Shown here: positions 49,104-58,389 of the stretch, in pieces | Layout: every line of letters begins with the position of its first letter | How positions within the stretch are numbered: the first letter of the stretch is position 1 | Origin: Photobacterium aquimaris | Lineage (GTDB): Bacteria; Pseudomonadota; Gammaproteobacteria; Enterobacterales; Vibrionaceae | Direction: 5' to 3' | NCBI RefSeq assembly: GCF_002954455.1 | Contig: NZ_MSCC01000002.1 | Coordinates: 375,558 to 439,557 of the forward strand | DNA length: 64,000 bases | Notes under the pieces: model-generated | What the model was told of the DNA's origin: nothing | The model's input: the letters and a program-made list of their open reading frames with translations, nothing else | The model's database searches: none | Position numbers and translations under genes: made by a program

Positions 49104-50054
49104 TTAAAGACGATCTGCGATCATTGTCTCTAATTTGCCTTGGTCAACTGCGAAGTTACGAATACCTTCAGCTAGTTTCTCAACAGCCATTGCTTCTTGG
49201 TTGTGATCCCATAGGAATTCAGCGTGAGTCATTGCTGCTGGGCGATCTTTTAGTTCTGTCGCTGCAACAAGCTTAGGCTCTACAGTGCCAGTAGCATCTT
49301 CAAGCTCTTGAAGAAGTTGTGGGCTGATAGTTAGACGGTCACAACCAGCTAGCTCAAGAATTTCACCGATGTTACGGAAGCTTGCGCCCATAACAACAGT
49401 ATTATAGCCGTGTTCTTTGTAGTAGTCGTAGATGCTAGTTACAGAGATAACGCCTGGATCTTCTTGTGCTTCAAAATCACGGCCTTCTTTTGCTTTGTAC
49501 CAATCCATAATACGACCAACGAATGGTGAAATTAGGAATACGCCAGCTTCAGCACATGCACGCGCTTGAGCAAAAGAGAATAGTAGTGTTAGGTTACAGT
49601 TGATGCCTTCTTTTTCAAGAATCTCAGCAGCACGAATACCTTCCCAAGTAGATGCTAACTTAATAAGGATGCGATCATTTGTGATACCCGCATCATTATA
49701 AAGTTTGATTAGATGGCGTGCTTTAATAACACTTGCTTCTGTGTCGTAAGAAAGGCGAGCATCAACTTCTGTTGAGATACGACCAGGAACAACATTTAGG
49801 ATTTCTTTACCAATGTTTACTGCAAGCATGTCGCAAGTATCTTGGATTTGTTGTGCTTTATCATCGCTTTGTGCTTTTGCGTAAGCAATAGATTGGTCAA
49901 TTAGAGGTGCGTACTCAGCAATTTGTGCTGCTTTTAAGATCAATGATGGGTTTGTTGTCGCATCTTCTGGTTGGTATTTGCTGATATCTTTGATGTCACC
50001 AGTGTCAGCAACAACAGTAGTTAGTGCGCGTAGTTGTTCTAGTTTTGTGCTCAT
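49104..50054 (-). CDS. talB: Transaldolase
   Basis: 316 residues. [12 protein letters not shown], the Schiff-base Lys in [37 protein letters not shown] and [12 protein letters not shown] fit TalB. Moves a dihydroxyacetone unit between sugar phosphates, working together with transketolase next downstream. AAGG precedes the ATG. Confidence 0.97.
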   Translation of the reverse strand: MSTKLEQLRALTTVVADTGDIKDISKYQPEDATTNPSLILKAAQIAEYAPLIDQSIAYAKAQSDDKAQQIQDTCDMLAVNIGKEILNVVPGRISTEVDARLSYDTEASVIKARHLIKLYNDAGITNDRILIKLASTWEGIRAAEILEKEGINCNLTLLFSFAQARACAEAGVFLISPFVGRIMDWYKAKEGRDFEAQEDPGVISVTSIYDYYKEHGYNTVVMGASFRNIGEILELAGCDRLTISPQLLQELEDATGTVEPKLVAATELKDRPAAMTHAEFLWDHNQEAMAVEKLAEGIRNFAVDQGKLETMIADRL

Positions 50055-50440
50055 ATCTATCGACCTTATGTATATGGCTTATGTCATGATGGCATCAGTT
50101 ATAGCTTGAAATGCCACTATGTTCAAAAGAATTCATACTGACTCTTAACCACATTGATTATAACCATTAACTCATCGCGTGAGCGGATGGAATGTGTAAG
50201 AGCATTTGATAGATTGATAATTGACTTTTTTGGCTTTTTTGTCAATTCAAAATGGGAATAAATCCTGTTTTGATCGCAATAAAAGCCAGATAAAATTTAA
50301 ATTATCTTTGTTGAGTAAATGTGAGGTGTTTTTTTACTTATTATTGAGTGAACATTTGATCTGGCTATTGATCATTTGCTTAGCTAGGGAAGGGCTAAAG
50401 CGAAGCATTTTTAAATGATATTGGACGCTAAAATAAGTGC
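50055..50440. other. Gap upstream of talB
   Basis: 386 bases, including the talB promoter side. Two short rightward ORFs starting at 50221 and 50482 have no ribosome site and no recognisable content. Confidence 0.4.
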
Positions 50441-50469
50441 AAAAAAACCATTAGATAGTGATCTAATGG
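50441..50469 (-). terminator. Terminator of the transposase-like gene
   Basis: CCATTAGAT / ATCTAATGG stem; on the minus strand seven T follow. Confidence 0.85.
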
Positions 50470-50506
50470 CATCTATAGTGAGTGCTTATAAATAACACAG
50501 TCTTGC

Positions 50507-52000
50507 TTATTGCAATAATTGTTCAAGGGTCATGGGGGATGACATTAACCCTAATATTTGTGCGGGGGTTGTGCCGGCTTTATTTTGATGGCACAGGTTA
50601 TGCCAAGCACGATAGATATCTAATAATGGTAACAAGCTGGCAGGGCGAAGTTTTCGTCGAGGTTCATTGACCATATGGCTAAATTGGTCATAAAAACGTT
50701 GTTGATAAACCGTCGCTGCTTGATGAGTGGCAACAGTTAGCCAATGTTGTTGCTGTTTTTTGTTGCCACCAAGATGACAGATGCCTTTATTACTGCCTTT
50801 ATTACGACTGAATGCCCAGCGGTCTCGCCACCATCCCATTAATACGATATCAATTTTTTCGGCGTGTTGTCCGTGTTGCCATTGCGCGTCTTCAACAACA
50901 TACAGTGGATCGAGAGTATGGTTATTGACCCGATCAATAAACACTGACAAACAGGCTGAACGTAATAAGGTTTCTTGAGGCATAAATACCGCGAGGCTAG
51001 GAATATTGGAATTGAGCAACTCTCGTAAATATAAAAAATGACTGTAGACCGTATATTGAGGACGGATAAGGCAGCCTTTGGTTGGGTAGTTAATAGTGAC
51101 TTCACCACTCAATGGATTTTCCATATTTTTACGGGCTAAGATTTGGCGATAAGTTGTATCAATATGTGCGAGTAGTCCCTGTGAAGTCACGACGGTATTA
51201 GTCGAATGATAATAGCTATGCGGGGCGATAAAACGGGTACCAATATGATATGCATCGTGCTGGTTAACGTAAGTTGTTACTGGTTGCTGCGTTTGATAAT
51301 TAACATGTTGACTGACCACATAACCAGAATCTGCTTCAGCGGTAGCGATCCATAATACGCCATTGTCACTGTGAGGCTGCAATGGGGTTAGATCTGTTGC
51401 AAGGTGACGTGTTTGAGCGTATTTGCCTAACCGCGCATCAAAAATTGTTAGTTGGTGGCGGCATCGAGCAGCGATATGATTAAGTTGATCATAAAAGGTT
51501 TTCGGATTAATCACTAGCCGACGACAAATCTCTCGTACGGTATAACCGGTAAATAAATAGGCTAATAATTTTTGTTGTAGTTGATGCTTATTATTACCGT
51601 TAGACCATGGATCGACAAAGGTATGATGGCAAGATTTACACCGATAACGTTGACGTTCACCACTAAAGCCAAACGCATGATAAAGCTGGCGATAGGTAAG
51701 AACGGGTAAGCCATTATGTGGACAATCAGAATTTGAACATGCAGCTAAACCACTATTTTGTTGCTGTGCTAGGCGCTGTTTTTCTGCAATAACGTCATGG
51801 TTACTAAGTACCGGTGGAAATGCGCCACACTCTCGGCAAATCAGTATTGGACGCTGTAAATTATTTTTTTGTAATACATAGAGCTGTGGGTCTGTGCGAC
51901 TAAAGTTGGCACAGGCAACGGTTTTACAGTAATTGAATTGAATATCATCACAAGCTGGCGGTAGTTGATCCAATGTCGTTTGCATAGAGGATAAAGTCAT
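50507..52000 (-). CDS. Transposase-like protein with zinc ribbons and HTH
   Basis: 497 residues. The first 130 carry four Cys pairs (CKTVAC, CRECG, CSNSDC, CKSC) as two zinc ribbons; the second (QRYRCKSCHHTFVDP) is like InsA/IS1-type N-termini. A helix-turn-helix follows (YTVREICRRLVINPKTFYDQL). The rest has a DDE/RNase-H-like start (ATDLTPL...GVLWIATAEADSGYVV), but a full catalytic triad is not clear. It has a normal terminator and no terminal inverted repeats or target duplication were seen, so it may be domesticated. Function unknown. Confidence 0.55.
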   Translation of the reverse strand: MTLSSMQTTLDQLPPACDDIQFNYCKTVACANFSRTDPQLYVLQKNNLQRPILICRECGAFPPVLSNHDVIAEKQRLAQQQNSGLAACSNSDCPHNGLPVLTYRQLYHAFGFSGERQRYRCKSCHHTFVDPWSNGNNKHQLQQKLLAYLFTGYTVREICRRLVINPKTFYDQLNHIAARCRHQLTIFDARLGKYAQTRHLATDLTPLQPHSDNGVLWIATAEADSGYVVSQHVNYQTQQPVTTYVNQHDAYHIGTRFIAPHSYYHSTNTVVTSQGLLAHIDTTYRQILARKNMENPLSGEVTINYPTKGCLIRPQYTVYSHFLYLRELLNSNIPSLAVFMPQETLLRSACLSVFIDRVNNHTLDPLYVVEDAQWQHGQHAEKIDIVLMGWWRDRWAFSRNKGSNKGICHLGGNKKQQQHWLTVATHQAATVYQQRFYDQFSHMVNEPRRKLRPASLLPLLDIYRAWHNLCHQNKAGTTPAQILGLMSSPMTLEQLLQ

Positions 52001-52111
52001 CGATCGTCACCGAGTTATGTTGAGGTGGTCATGATTATACTTAAGCGTAATGATGTTGCTTTAATATTATTAGAATTATTTTTTTTTGAATAAAATTGCT
52101 ATTAATAGGTA

Positions 52112-52154
52112 TAAAAAAAGTGAAAAACACATCACTACAGATATATTTTTCACT
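52112..52154 (-). terminator. Terminator of deoD
   Basis: AGTGAAAAA / TTTTTCACT stem with a T run on the minus strand. Confidence 0.75.
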
Positions 52155-52209
52155 CTAATAATCTTTATAACAGACTTATCGTTACAGCCAGTATTATCAC
52201 AATAAGATA

Positions 52210-52920
52210 TTATAAATTAATGGCAGTTTCTAATGCTACGTTCATCATTTCATTGAAAGAATGCTGACGTGCTTCTGCACTTAACTTTTCGCCACGTTTA
52301 ATATGGTCAGATACTGTTAGGATTGTTAGTGCTTTAGCGCCAAGTTCTGCAGCAACGCCGTAGATACCAGCAGCTTCCATATCAACACCTAAAATGCCTA
52401 ATTTTTCCATCTTATCAAACAGGCCAACTTCTGGGCTGTAGAATAGATCTGCTGAGAATACGTTACCAACACGAACTGCAACATTTTGTGCGCGTGCTTG
52501 GTTTACAGCTGTTTCAAGTAAGTGGTAGTCAGCAATCGCTGCGAAATCGTGGTTAGCAAAACGGATGCGGTTAACTTTTGAGTCAGTTGAAGCACCCATT
52601 GCAATGATTACGTCCATTAATTTAACGTCATCATGAACAGCGCCACAGCTACCAATACGAATGATGTTTTTAACACCAAAATCTCGAATTAGCTCATGGA
52701 CATAGATAGAGCAAGATGGAATACCCATACCATGACCCATTACTGATACTGGCTTACCTTTATAAGTACCAGTGAAACCGTACATGCTGCGAACATCACA
52801 AACACGTTTTACGTTTTCTAGGTAAGTTTCTGCAATAAACTGTGCGCGTAGTGGGTCACCAGGCATTAAAATAGTTTCTGCAAAATCGCCAACTTCAGCA
52901 TTGATATGTGGAGTAGCCAT
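52210..52920 (-). CDS. deoD: Purine nucleoside phosphorylase
   Basis: 236 residues, as in the hexameric DeoD family. [81 protein letters not shown] are conserved, including phosphate and ribose contacts. It splits purine nucleosides with phosphate. AGGAG precedes the ATG. A CRP-like site lies about 90 bases upstream. Confidence 0.96.
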   Translation of the reverse strand: MATPHINAEVGDFAETILMPGDPLRAQFIAETYLENVKRVCDVRSMYGFTGTYKGKPVSVMGHGMGIPSCSIYVHELIRDFGVKNIIRIGSCGAVHDDVKLMDVIIAMGASTDSKVNRIRFANHDFAAIADYHLLETAVNQARAQNVAVRVGNVFSADLFYSPEVGLFDKMEKLGILGVDMEAAGIYGVAAELGAKALTILTVSDHIKRGEKLSAEARQHSFNEMMNVALETAINL

Positions 52921-53366
52921 GAAGTGCTCCTAAGGTTATGAGTTATTCAGAAGCAATAATTATGCTTCAATTTATGGAACTAGTTTATTGAATAAAACAT
53001 TCTACTCTTGAGATCTGGATCACAAAAATTGGGCTGTTTTAGTTAATGCATGGCATTGATTACCAAATCTGTTGAAAGTGTGAAAGGTATCGTTTTCTTT
53101 TTTAAGGTTAATTAAATGCATAATTAAGTCATTGGTAATTTTTTTAACGCTTAATATATTGATATTTTGATTTTTTTTGTTTTTTACCACTGTTTTTGTA
53201 TAGCTAATAAAAAAATGATCAACCAAAAAATGTAATCCATTACATTGCTGGCGATCGTTATATCGGTTTTTCATGATTAATTGAGTGTCATCATTGATGG
53301 TGTGAAAGAGGTTCTTCTTGAGCATGATCTTGGGTAGAATTAATAAAAAAGAAGGCTGAGAAGACG
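52921..53366. other. Gap between divergent deoD and DUF3283-like gene
   Basis: 446 bases. A CRP-like site lies at 53009-53024. A 101-codon leftward frame (53020-53325) fills most of it but has no clear ribosome site, is Lys/Asn-rich as expected of AT-rich noncoding DNA, and its stop overlaps the CRP-like site. I do not call it a gene. Confidence 0.4.
53009..53024. promoter_or_regulatory. Candidate CRP/CytR site upstream of deoD
   Basis: TGAGATCTGGATCACA differs from TGTGA-N6-TCACA at one position. Nucleoside catabolic genes are commonly CRP-activated in the enteric-vibrio group. Confidence 0.5.
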
Positions 53367-53573
53367 ATGTATAATTTAACCCAATTATCAGATAGTGAAA
53401 GAATGCGTATCGAGTTAGATAAGCAAGCTTCTTATACTGTTTGGAAAGTGAAAAACGGTAAAGTCGGTTATGAGGCGTTTGCTGAGTTAACCAATAATAT
53501 TGACGATGATGATGAGCGTGATTTTTGCCAACAAGCCATCATGAAATATAAAACGTTAATGGGCGTTAATTGA
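53367..53573 (+). CDS. Small protein, DUF3283-like
   Basis: 68 residues: an acidic protein with RMRIELDKQASYTVWKVKNGKVGYEAF and QQAIMKYKTLMGVN, resembling the DUF3283 family of Vibrionaceae. GAAGG and GAGAAG lie before the ATG. Cytoplasmic, function unknown. It is convergent with the copper chaperone gene. Confidence 0.6.
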   Translation: MYNLTQLSDSERMRIELDKQASYTVWKVKNGKVGYEAFAELTNNIDDDDERDFCQQAIMKYKTLMGVN

Positions 53574-53628
53574 TAGCTAGTATGTGGCATCTTTTGCAGC
53601 GTACATACAACGATGTACGCTGGAATAA

Positions 53629-54120
53629 TCAATGGTGGTGTTGCATACCATGGCTTACATCATGTGTTGTGCCATTATCACTTCCGCTGTATGTTGCAGC
53701 TTTAACGGCAACATTGACTGTTATTTCGCCGGCATACTTAAAGGTCAGTGTTAATGGAAAGTGTGAATCAATCGTTGGCACTTCAGTAAGATTAAATAAC
53801 ATCACATGCAAACCGCCAGGGGCTAATTGTTGTTGCTGTTCAGCTGCGACATTAATTGTTTCAACTTGACGCATTTGCATCAATCCGTTGTTATGATTTT
53901 GTGTATGTAACTCAACTATTCCGGCAATAGGTGAACTTGCCCCAATAAGCGTATCGTCAACATCACTATGATTAATAATGGATAAAAAAGCTGCTGCGAC
54001 ATTGGATGTGGGTGGAACCGCTTTAGACCAGGGATGCGCTATTTCGATTGTCGTAGCTGTAACGGTGATAGGCATTGTGATAATGGCACTAGCGAATAGG
54101 GCTATAAGTATTTTTAGCAT
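53629..54120 (-). CDS. Periplasmic copper chaperone PCu(A)C family
   Basis: 163 residues from ATG 54120, with AAGGAG eight bases upstream. Signal peptide LIALFASAIITMPITVTA. The copper motif H-x(n)-M-x(n)-H-x-M is seen as ELHTQNHNNGLMQMRQV and APGGLHVMLFNL. The C-terminus ends in a His-rich tail (HDVSHGMQHHH) that may add metal sites. Delivers Cu(I) to cytochrome oxidase or other cuproproteins in the family. It stands alone here, without the ScoI partner often nearby. Confidence 0.85.
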   Translation of the reverse strand: MLKILIALFASAIITMPITVTATTIEIAHPWSKAVPPTSNVAAAFLSIINHSDVDDTLIGASSPIAGIVELHTQNHNNGLMQMRQVETINVAAEQQQQLAPGGLHVMLFNLTEVPTIDSHFPLTLTFKYAGEITVNVAVKAATYSGSDNGTTHDVSHGMQHHH

Positions 54121-54372
54121 CAAATGGCACTCCTTTACCAATCATATGAAATCGAGTGTGCATTAAGAGTGTAGCATTAGAAATAAGCACTGGTTATATT
54201 TATTGCTATATAGGCAGTAATAACGAACGGCAGGCAAGGTTGTTGCAACTACTTTAGAGGTATGGATTTAGTAATCTTGGTGTTAATATTGTGCTCGTAA
54301 CAAGATTAATTGAGACTATTATTTTTATATTGCGTATTCTGTGCACAGAAATTAATCAAAGGGTGAATTACC

Positions 54373-54771
54373 GTGAAAACAACTGAATTTTCTGCACTTG
54401 ATGACGATAATGCTCAGCATGAAGTATCGTTTTCATTACACGCAGAAAAACGTTCAGGGCATAAAGCGCCACCGGCGAATACCCCTGATTTTAGTCAGCC
54501 AGCATCAAATTCTGATGCCGTTAATGATAAAATAGTGACTGAAACTATGACAAAGCCTCGCTCTAAGCGTTTAACTGATTGTCCAGCTTGTGATGGTAGT
54601 GTTTCTCGCCGCGCCCATTTTTGTCCTCATTGTGGTGAGCCAGATCCTTCACGTCATATGCAGCGGACACAATGGTTCTCTCGTATCGTGTGGTCGATTA
54701 TAATTGTTACGGCTGGATGGTATGCTTATACTTCTTTAGTACCATTAATCGTTGATCGTCTTAAAGGCTAA
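54373..54771 (+). CDS. Zinc-ribbon protein with C-terminal membrane helix
   Basis: 132 residues from GTG 54373, with AAGGG upstream. A polar N-terminal half is followed by a rubredoxin-like zinc ribbon, CPACDGSVSRRAHFCPHCGEPDP (CxxC-x10-CxxC), and one membrane helix (FSRIVWSIIIVTAGWYAY). Tail-anchored topology with the ribbon in the cytoplasm is likely. Function unknown. A terminator follows. Confidence 0.65.
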   Translation: MKTTEFSALDDDNAQHEVSFSLHAEKRSGHKAPPANTPDFSQPASNSDAVNDKIVTETMTKPRSKRLTDCPACDGSVSRRAHFCPHCGEPDPSRHMQRTQWFSRIVWSIIIVTAGWYAYTSLVPLIVDRLKG

Positions 54772-54824
54772 CTTGATAAACATCGGTATTAAGTCGTAAC
54801 GTTAATACACGTATCAAAATATTT

Positions 54825-54860
54825 ACCCCAATAGTCGATTTATGATTATTGGGGTTTTTT
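54825..54860. terminator. Terminator after the zinc-ribbon gene
   Basis: Perfect 9-bp stem ACCCCAATA / TATTGGGGT, then TTTTT. Confidence 0.88.
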
Positions 54861-54861
54861 A

Positions 54862-55101
54862 TTAATGCGTTTTTTGCATACCACGAGTTTGATTCATAGT
54901 GCGTGAACCTGCAGTACCATAACTGTTAATATCGTAGCGATTAGGGGAATAACCAATACGAGAACGGTAACGACGATCGAGTGGATATAAATTAATATTG
55001 TAATTATCAATAAGTTGTTTGATCACCACATTCATTTCTTTTTGTGGCGTGTTTTGTTCTCTAAGGTAGTAATAAAGGTTTTCTGCGCGTTGTTGATTCA
55101 T
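54862..55101 (-). CDS. Small Tyr/Arg-rich protein, unknown
   Basis: 79 residues from ATG 55101, with GGAGG six bases upstream, a strong site that supports translation. The N-terminal half is helical (QQRAENLYYYLREQN), the rest rich in Arg, Tyr and Asn (PLDRRYRSRIGYSPNRYD). No signal peptide or known domain. Confidence 0.55.
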   Translation of the reverse strand: MNQQRAENLYYYLREQNTPQKEMNVVIKQLIDNYNINLYPLDRRYRSRIGYSPNRYDINSYGTAGSRTMNQTRGMQKTH

Positions 55102-55380
55102 TGTGTCCTCCAAATAGGAAAAGGTTGCTATTTCAGCAATCAGGAATACACAGCAAAAGACAGTTAAATAACATCAAAGAAGTTGATGTTGTGTGGACTT
55201 ATTATATTTAATTTTAAGTAAATGATAATGACTGTAAACGTTAAATTACTTTTACTTACGGGTAATAATCTATCGTTAATTACGTCAAATTTTTCAGTAT
55301 TTAGATGCTGTTTATAATTTTGTTTGCTAAATAGTCCTATCACACTAACAATAATGATGTATTGATGAGGAATTCTATAA

Positions 55381-55644
55381 ATGTTTAAGCAAAGTACTAA
55401 AATAAATATCGTCAGTGTCAGTGTTGGGATATTAATTTTACCGTGGTTACCATTACTTATAAGTCAGTATTCATTGTTTAAAATGATAACCGACGCAATC
55501 AGTGGAATTGCGTTTGCATTCGCATGGGGGATAGGCTTACCTACAGTTATTAGCTATGTCGCTGCGATAATTATTTTATTGGCCCCTGCTGCGTTAGCAT
55601 TTTATTGGGTAAAACATACTTTACGGATGATCACCAAAGCTTAA
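55381..55644 (+). CDS. Small membrane protein, unknown
   Basis: 87 residues with two or three hydrophobic segments (about 10-28 and 40-75) and a basic end. GAGGAA precedes the ATG by eight bases. Family not recognised. Confidence 0.55.
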   Translation: MFKQSTKINIVSVSVGILILPWLPLLISQYSLFKMITDAISGIAFAFAWGIGLPTVISYVAAIIILLAPAALAFYWVKHTLRMITKA

Positions 55645-55709
55645 TTTATTCTGTAATAATACGAATTTTTAATTGTGTGGTTTTTTGCGCTAAATGGTTG
55701 TATTGATAA

Positions 55710-55740
55710 AACAAGAAGACCGTAACAGATCTTCTTGTTC
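55710..55740. terminator. Bidirectional terminator
   Basis: 10-bp stem AACAAGAAGA / TCTTCTTGTT between convergent genes. Confidence 0.7.
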
Positions 55741-55768
55741 TACTTTTATATGCTTAATCTAATAAAGC

Positions 55769-57259
55769 TTATGCACCTTCAAAATGATAAGTCATATCTG
55801 TGGTGTATGTCATTTTAGTAAATAAAGTATTGGTTAATTGATCGGTCAATGCCAATGCATCTGCAACCGTTGTCTTCTCAAATTGATTGATCAAGGCTTG
55901 TGCTTTTTTAGGCTGACGTTTGTAAATTTTAAGGTAATGTTTTTCAAGTTCACGTTGTTTAGATGCCGTTTGTACTTCAAACTTATGATAAGCCGTTTGA
56001 ACAATCGGAGAGAATACCTTCCAGTTGGTCATTGCTAAGGTTTGCAGCTTACGGAATGCCCAATTAGCAGATGCACTATCAGCTTTATCTGTACCAATAG
56101 TTAATGCATGTGGTACTTCAGTCATACCTTGGTAATAAGGAATGTAAACACCAAGCGCACTCATACCGTATGAAATGTAAGCTACATCACCAATGGCAGT
56201 CGGTAAATTAGGGCGGACTTGCAATACGTGTGATTCTTGAGTGCGGAATACCGAAATTGGGCGGTAAGTTTCTTTCGGGTTTTGGGTTGCATAAGGGTCG
56301 TGTGACGTACCTTGGTAATGATTACGTAGACCTTGTTCAACATCAGCAACACTCAATTTTCTGGTTGGTTTTAGAAAAACAGGGAACGTTGTGCCTTGGT
56401 CGATCTTAGTCGTTAAGCCTTTGGTATACATATGCTGTAACGTCCACACGCGTGGATAGTTATATGTCACATCGTTAGGTGTATCTTGTGAATAAGCGGC
56501 GTGGAAGTTAAATGACTTGCCTGCTTCTGCTTTATATAACCCATGTTGTTCAGCAAAACTGACTAATGTTGGTGAAGCCATGTAATTAGGATTATTGGGT
56601 AAGTAAGTGCTTAAACGCCCTTGGTTTGCTGAAACGAAGTATTTATTCGCAGGAATTTTCTCTGCCATCCATTGGTGACCGCTACCACTTTCTAAATACC
56701 AAATACCGGTATTATCAACAAATGCTACCCCAAACCCTTCTGCTGCACCTTGAGTTTCAATGATCTTACCAAGTAACTCTACGCCTTCTTTTGCAGAGTG
56801 GATACGCGGTAAAATCACGTTTTCAATTGCATCTTCACCAATGCCCGTCTTGGTGACATAAGGATCGGCTTTAAGTGCTTTGGCGCCATTATAGATAGTT
56901 TCTGTTGCTGACATACCTACGCCAGCAGAGTTAAAGCCGACTTCGCCCATGCTCTTATTGTGGGTATCAAAGTCTGACATTGATGTATATTGCAGTGCAT
57001 CTTTAGCAGCAGGGTAGGTAAAATTATTCGCATTACCGTGGAAATCACTTTTTTGCATTTTTTCCGCGGGGTGAAACACAAAATGTTTAGCGTTGGTCGC
57101 TTGGTAATCTTCATTACGAGCAATAATGTAAGAACCATCTGTTGTTGCCTGATTACCAACTAAGATAGTAGTACAAGCACTAGCAGGTAATGCCACTACT
57201 GCAGTAAATGCCGCTGTTATAGCAGAGGCTAAAAAGGTGATTTTTTTCATGTTCTTCAT
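55769..57259 (-). CDS. C69-family dipeptidase
   Basis: 496 residues. A signal peptide ends at ALPASA, so cleavage would make Cys the new N-terminus (CTTILVGNQATTDGSYIIARNEDY), the Ntn nucleophile of C69 (PepD/dipeptidase A) enzymes. GVGMSATETIYNG, AFVDNTGIWYLESGSGHQWMAEKIPAN and VSANQGRL are also typical. Unlike cytosolic lactobacillus PepD this one is exported. Two ATGs lie three codons apart and I chose the first. Confidence 0.85.
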   Translation of the reverse strand: MKNMKKITFLASAITAAFTAVVALPASACTTILVGNQATTDGSYIIARNEDYQATNAKHFVFHPAEKMQKSDFHGNANNFTYPAAKDALQYTSMSDFDTHNKSMGEVGFNSAGVGMSATETIYNGAKALKADPYVTKTGIGEDAIENVILPRIHSAKEGVELLGKIIETQGAAEGFGVAFVDNTGIWYLESGSGHQWMAEKIPANKYFVSANQGRLSTYLPNNPNYMASPTLVSFAEQHGLYKAEAGKSFNFHAAYSQDTPNDVTYNYPRVWTLQHMYTKGLTTKIDQGTTFPVFLKPTRKLSVADVEQGLRNHYQGTSHDPYATQNPKETYRPISVFRTQESHVLQVRPNLPTAIGDVAYISYGMSALGVYIPYYQGMTEVPHALTIGTDKADSASANWAFRKLQTLAMTNWKVFSPIVQTAYHKFEVQTASKQRELEKHYLKIYKRQPKKAQALINQFEKTTVADALALTDQLTNTLFTKMTYTTDMTYHFEGA

Positions 57260-57544
57260 AATATCGGGTGAATAATGTGATAGTTATACGGGGAAAGTTA
57301 AGCTGTTTTTGTGAGGAATATCACTTTTATATATTCCCTAATGGCATAATAATTTTGCAGTTTTATATTCGATTTTTTTGTAGGGCATTGAAATGTTGGT
57401 AAATTGTTTAACATCATACATGAGGTGATAACGGTTATTACTCGGGTTTGATGAATTATTGATGTATGATGAAATATGGGAATTTATTATAAATATCAGT
57501 GATGTAATATCATTTTATAGGGTCAATGAGGATCAAAGTAACCT

Positions 57545-58219
57545 ATGAGCAATAAAACTATCATTATGAGTGCAATGACTGCGCCATTGTTATCAGCCTC
57601 GGTACAAGCATCTGAAGCCTTTGTTTTACAGCCAGTTAGTGATGCGAACACGGTAGCACCATCAGTTAAATTTGATGATAGTGGTCATTATTTTATAGGT
57701 GTTACGGGAGGGAAAACTAATATTAGTATGACTGCAAATATCAATAATAGCAGCAACGATAGTTTATCTTCGCCTGATAGTGCAGGTTTTGTCGGTGCAA
57801 ATATTGGTTATTATACGGCTGGTGGTGCAGGACGGCTTTATTACAGCTGGCAAAAAATGACAGCTGAATCTAATTTTAATGATATTAAAGCTATTGAAAC
57901 AGATATGACATTGCATTTATTAAATGCTGATTATATTTTCCGCGCAGATAAAAGTATTAATCCATTCATTGGTGCCCATTTAGGTTATATGATCGCTGAT
58001 AGTAAAGGCCAACAGTATGGCTCACATAGTCAGTCAGGTGAAGTGCTTGGTATTCAGGCCGGTGTTGCATGGCGGATCTCAAATAACATATCTGCTGAAG
58101 TTGGTGTGCGTCATACTGCAACACAAGGCGAAGATATTAAACCCTGGTCATCAAATAAAATCATCTCGCAAATTAAAAGTGTTTCAACAGGGTATGCATC
58201 ATTAAATTACCGTTTTTAA
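57545..58219 (+). CDS. Outer-membrane beta-barrel protein (opacity/OmpW-like)
   Basis: 224 residues with a signal peptide (cleavage near VQASEA) and beta-strand repeats ending in Phe (GYASLNYRF). Glycine-aromatic strands such as HYFIGVTGGKTNISM, GFVGANIGYYTAG and FIGAHLGYMIADSKG suggest an eight-stranded barrel. A Ser/Asn-rich loop follows the first strand. No specific family assigned. GAGG lies about 12 bases before the ATG. Confidence 0.65.
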   Translation: MSNKTIIMSAMTAPLLSASVQASEAFVLQPVSDANTVAPSVKFDDSGHYFIGVTGGKTNISMTANINNSSNDSLSSPDSAGFVGANIGYYTAGGAGRLYYSWQKMTAESNFNDIKAIETDMTLHLLNADYIFRADKSINPFIGAHLGYMIADSKGQQYGSHSQSGEVLGIQAGVAWRISNNISAEVGVRHTATQGEDIKPWSSNKIISQIKSVSTGYASLNYRF

Positions 58220-58389
58220 TGCGCTTTTTTTATTTGTAGGTGTGGTTTTGATGAATATTAAATTTGATTTAATAATGATTGAGGCCATTTTATTAAATGG
58301 TGAGTAAACAGAAGGTTTACTCACCCGTTTAGCCGCGTATAATGCATCCCCCTAGTAAACGACAACCATTATCAATAAAGGACTTCACC

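Noticed and set aside
50221..50670. Two short rightward frames near talB
   Set aside because: No ribosome sites; the second runs into the antisense of the transposase-like gene and over its terminator.
50507..52000. Complete insertion sequence
   Set aside because: No terminal inverted repeats or target duplication could be seen around the gene.
53020..53325. 101-codon leftward frame upstream of deoD
   Set aside because: No good ribosome site, Lys/Asn-rich composition of AT-rich noncoding DNA, and overlap with a CRP-like site.
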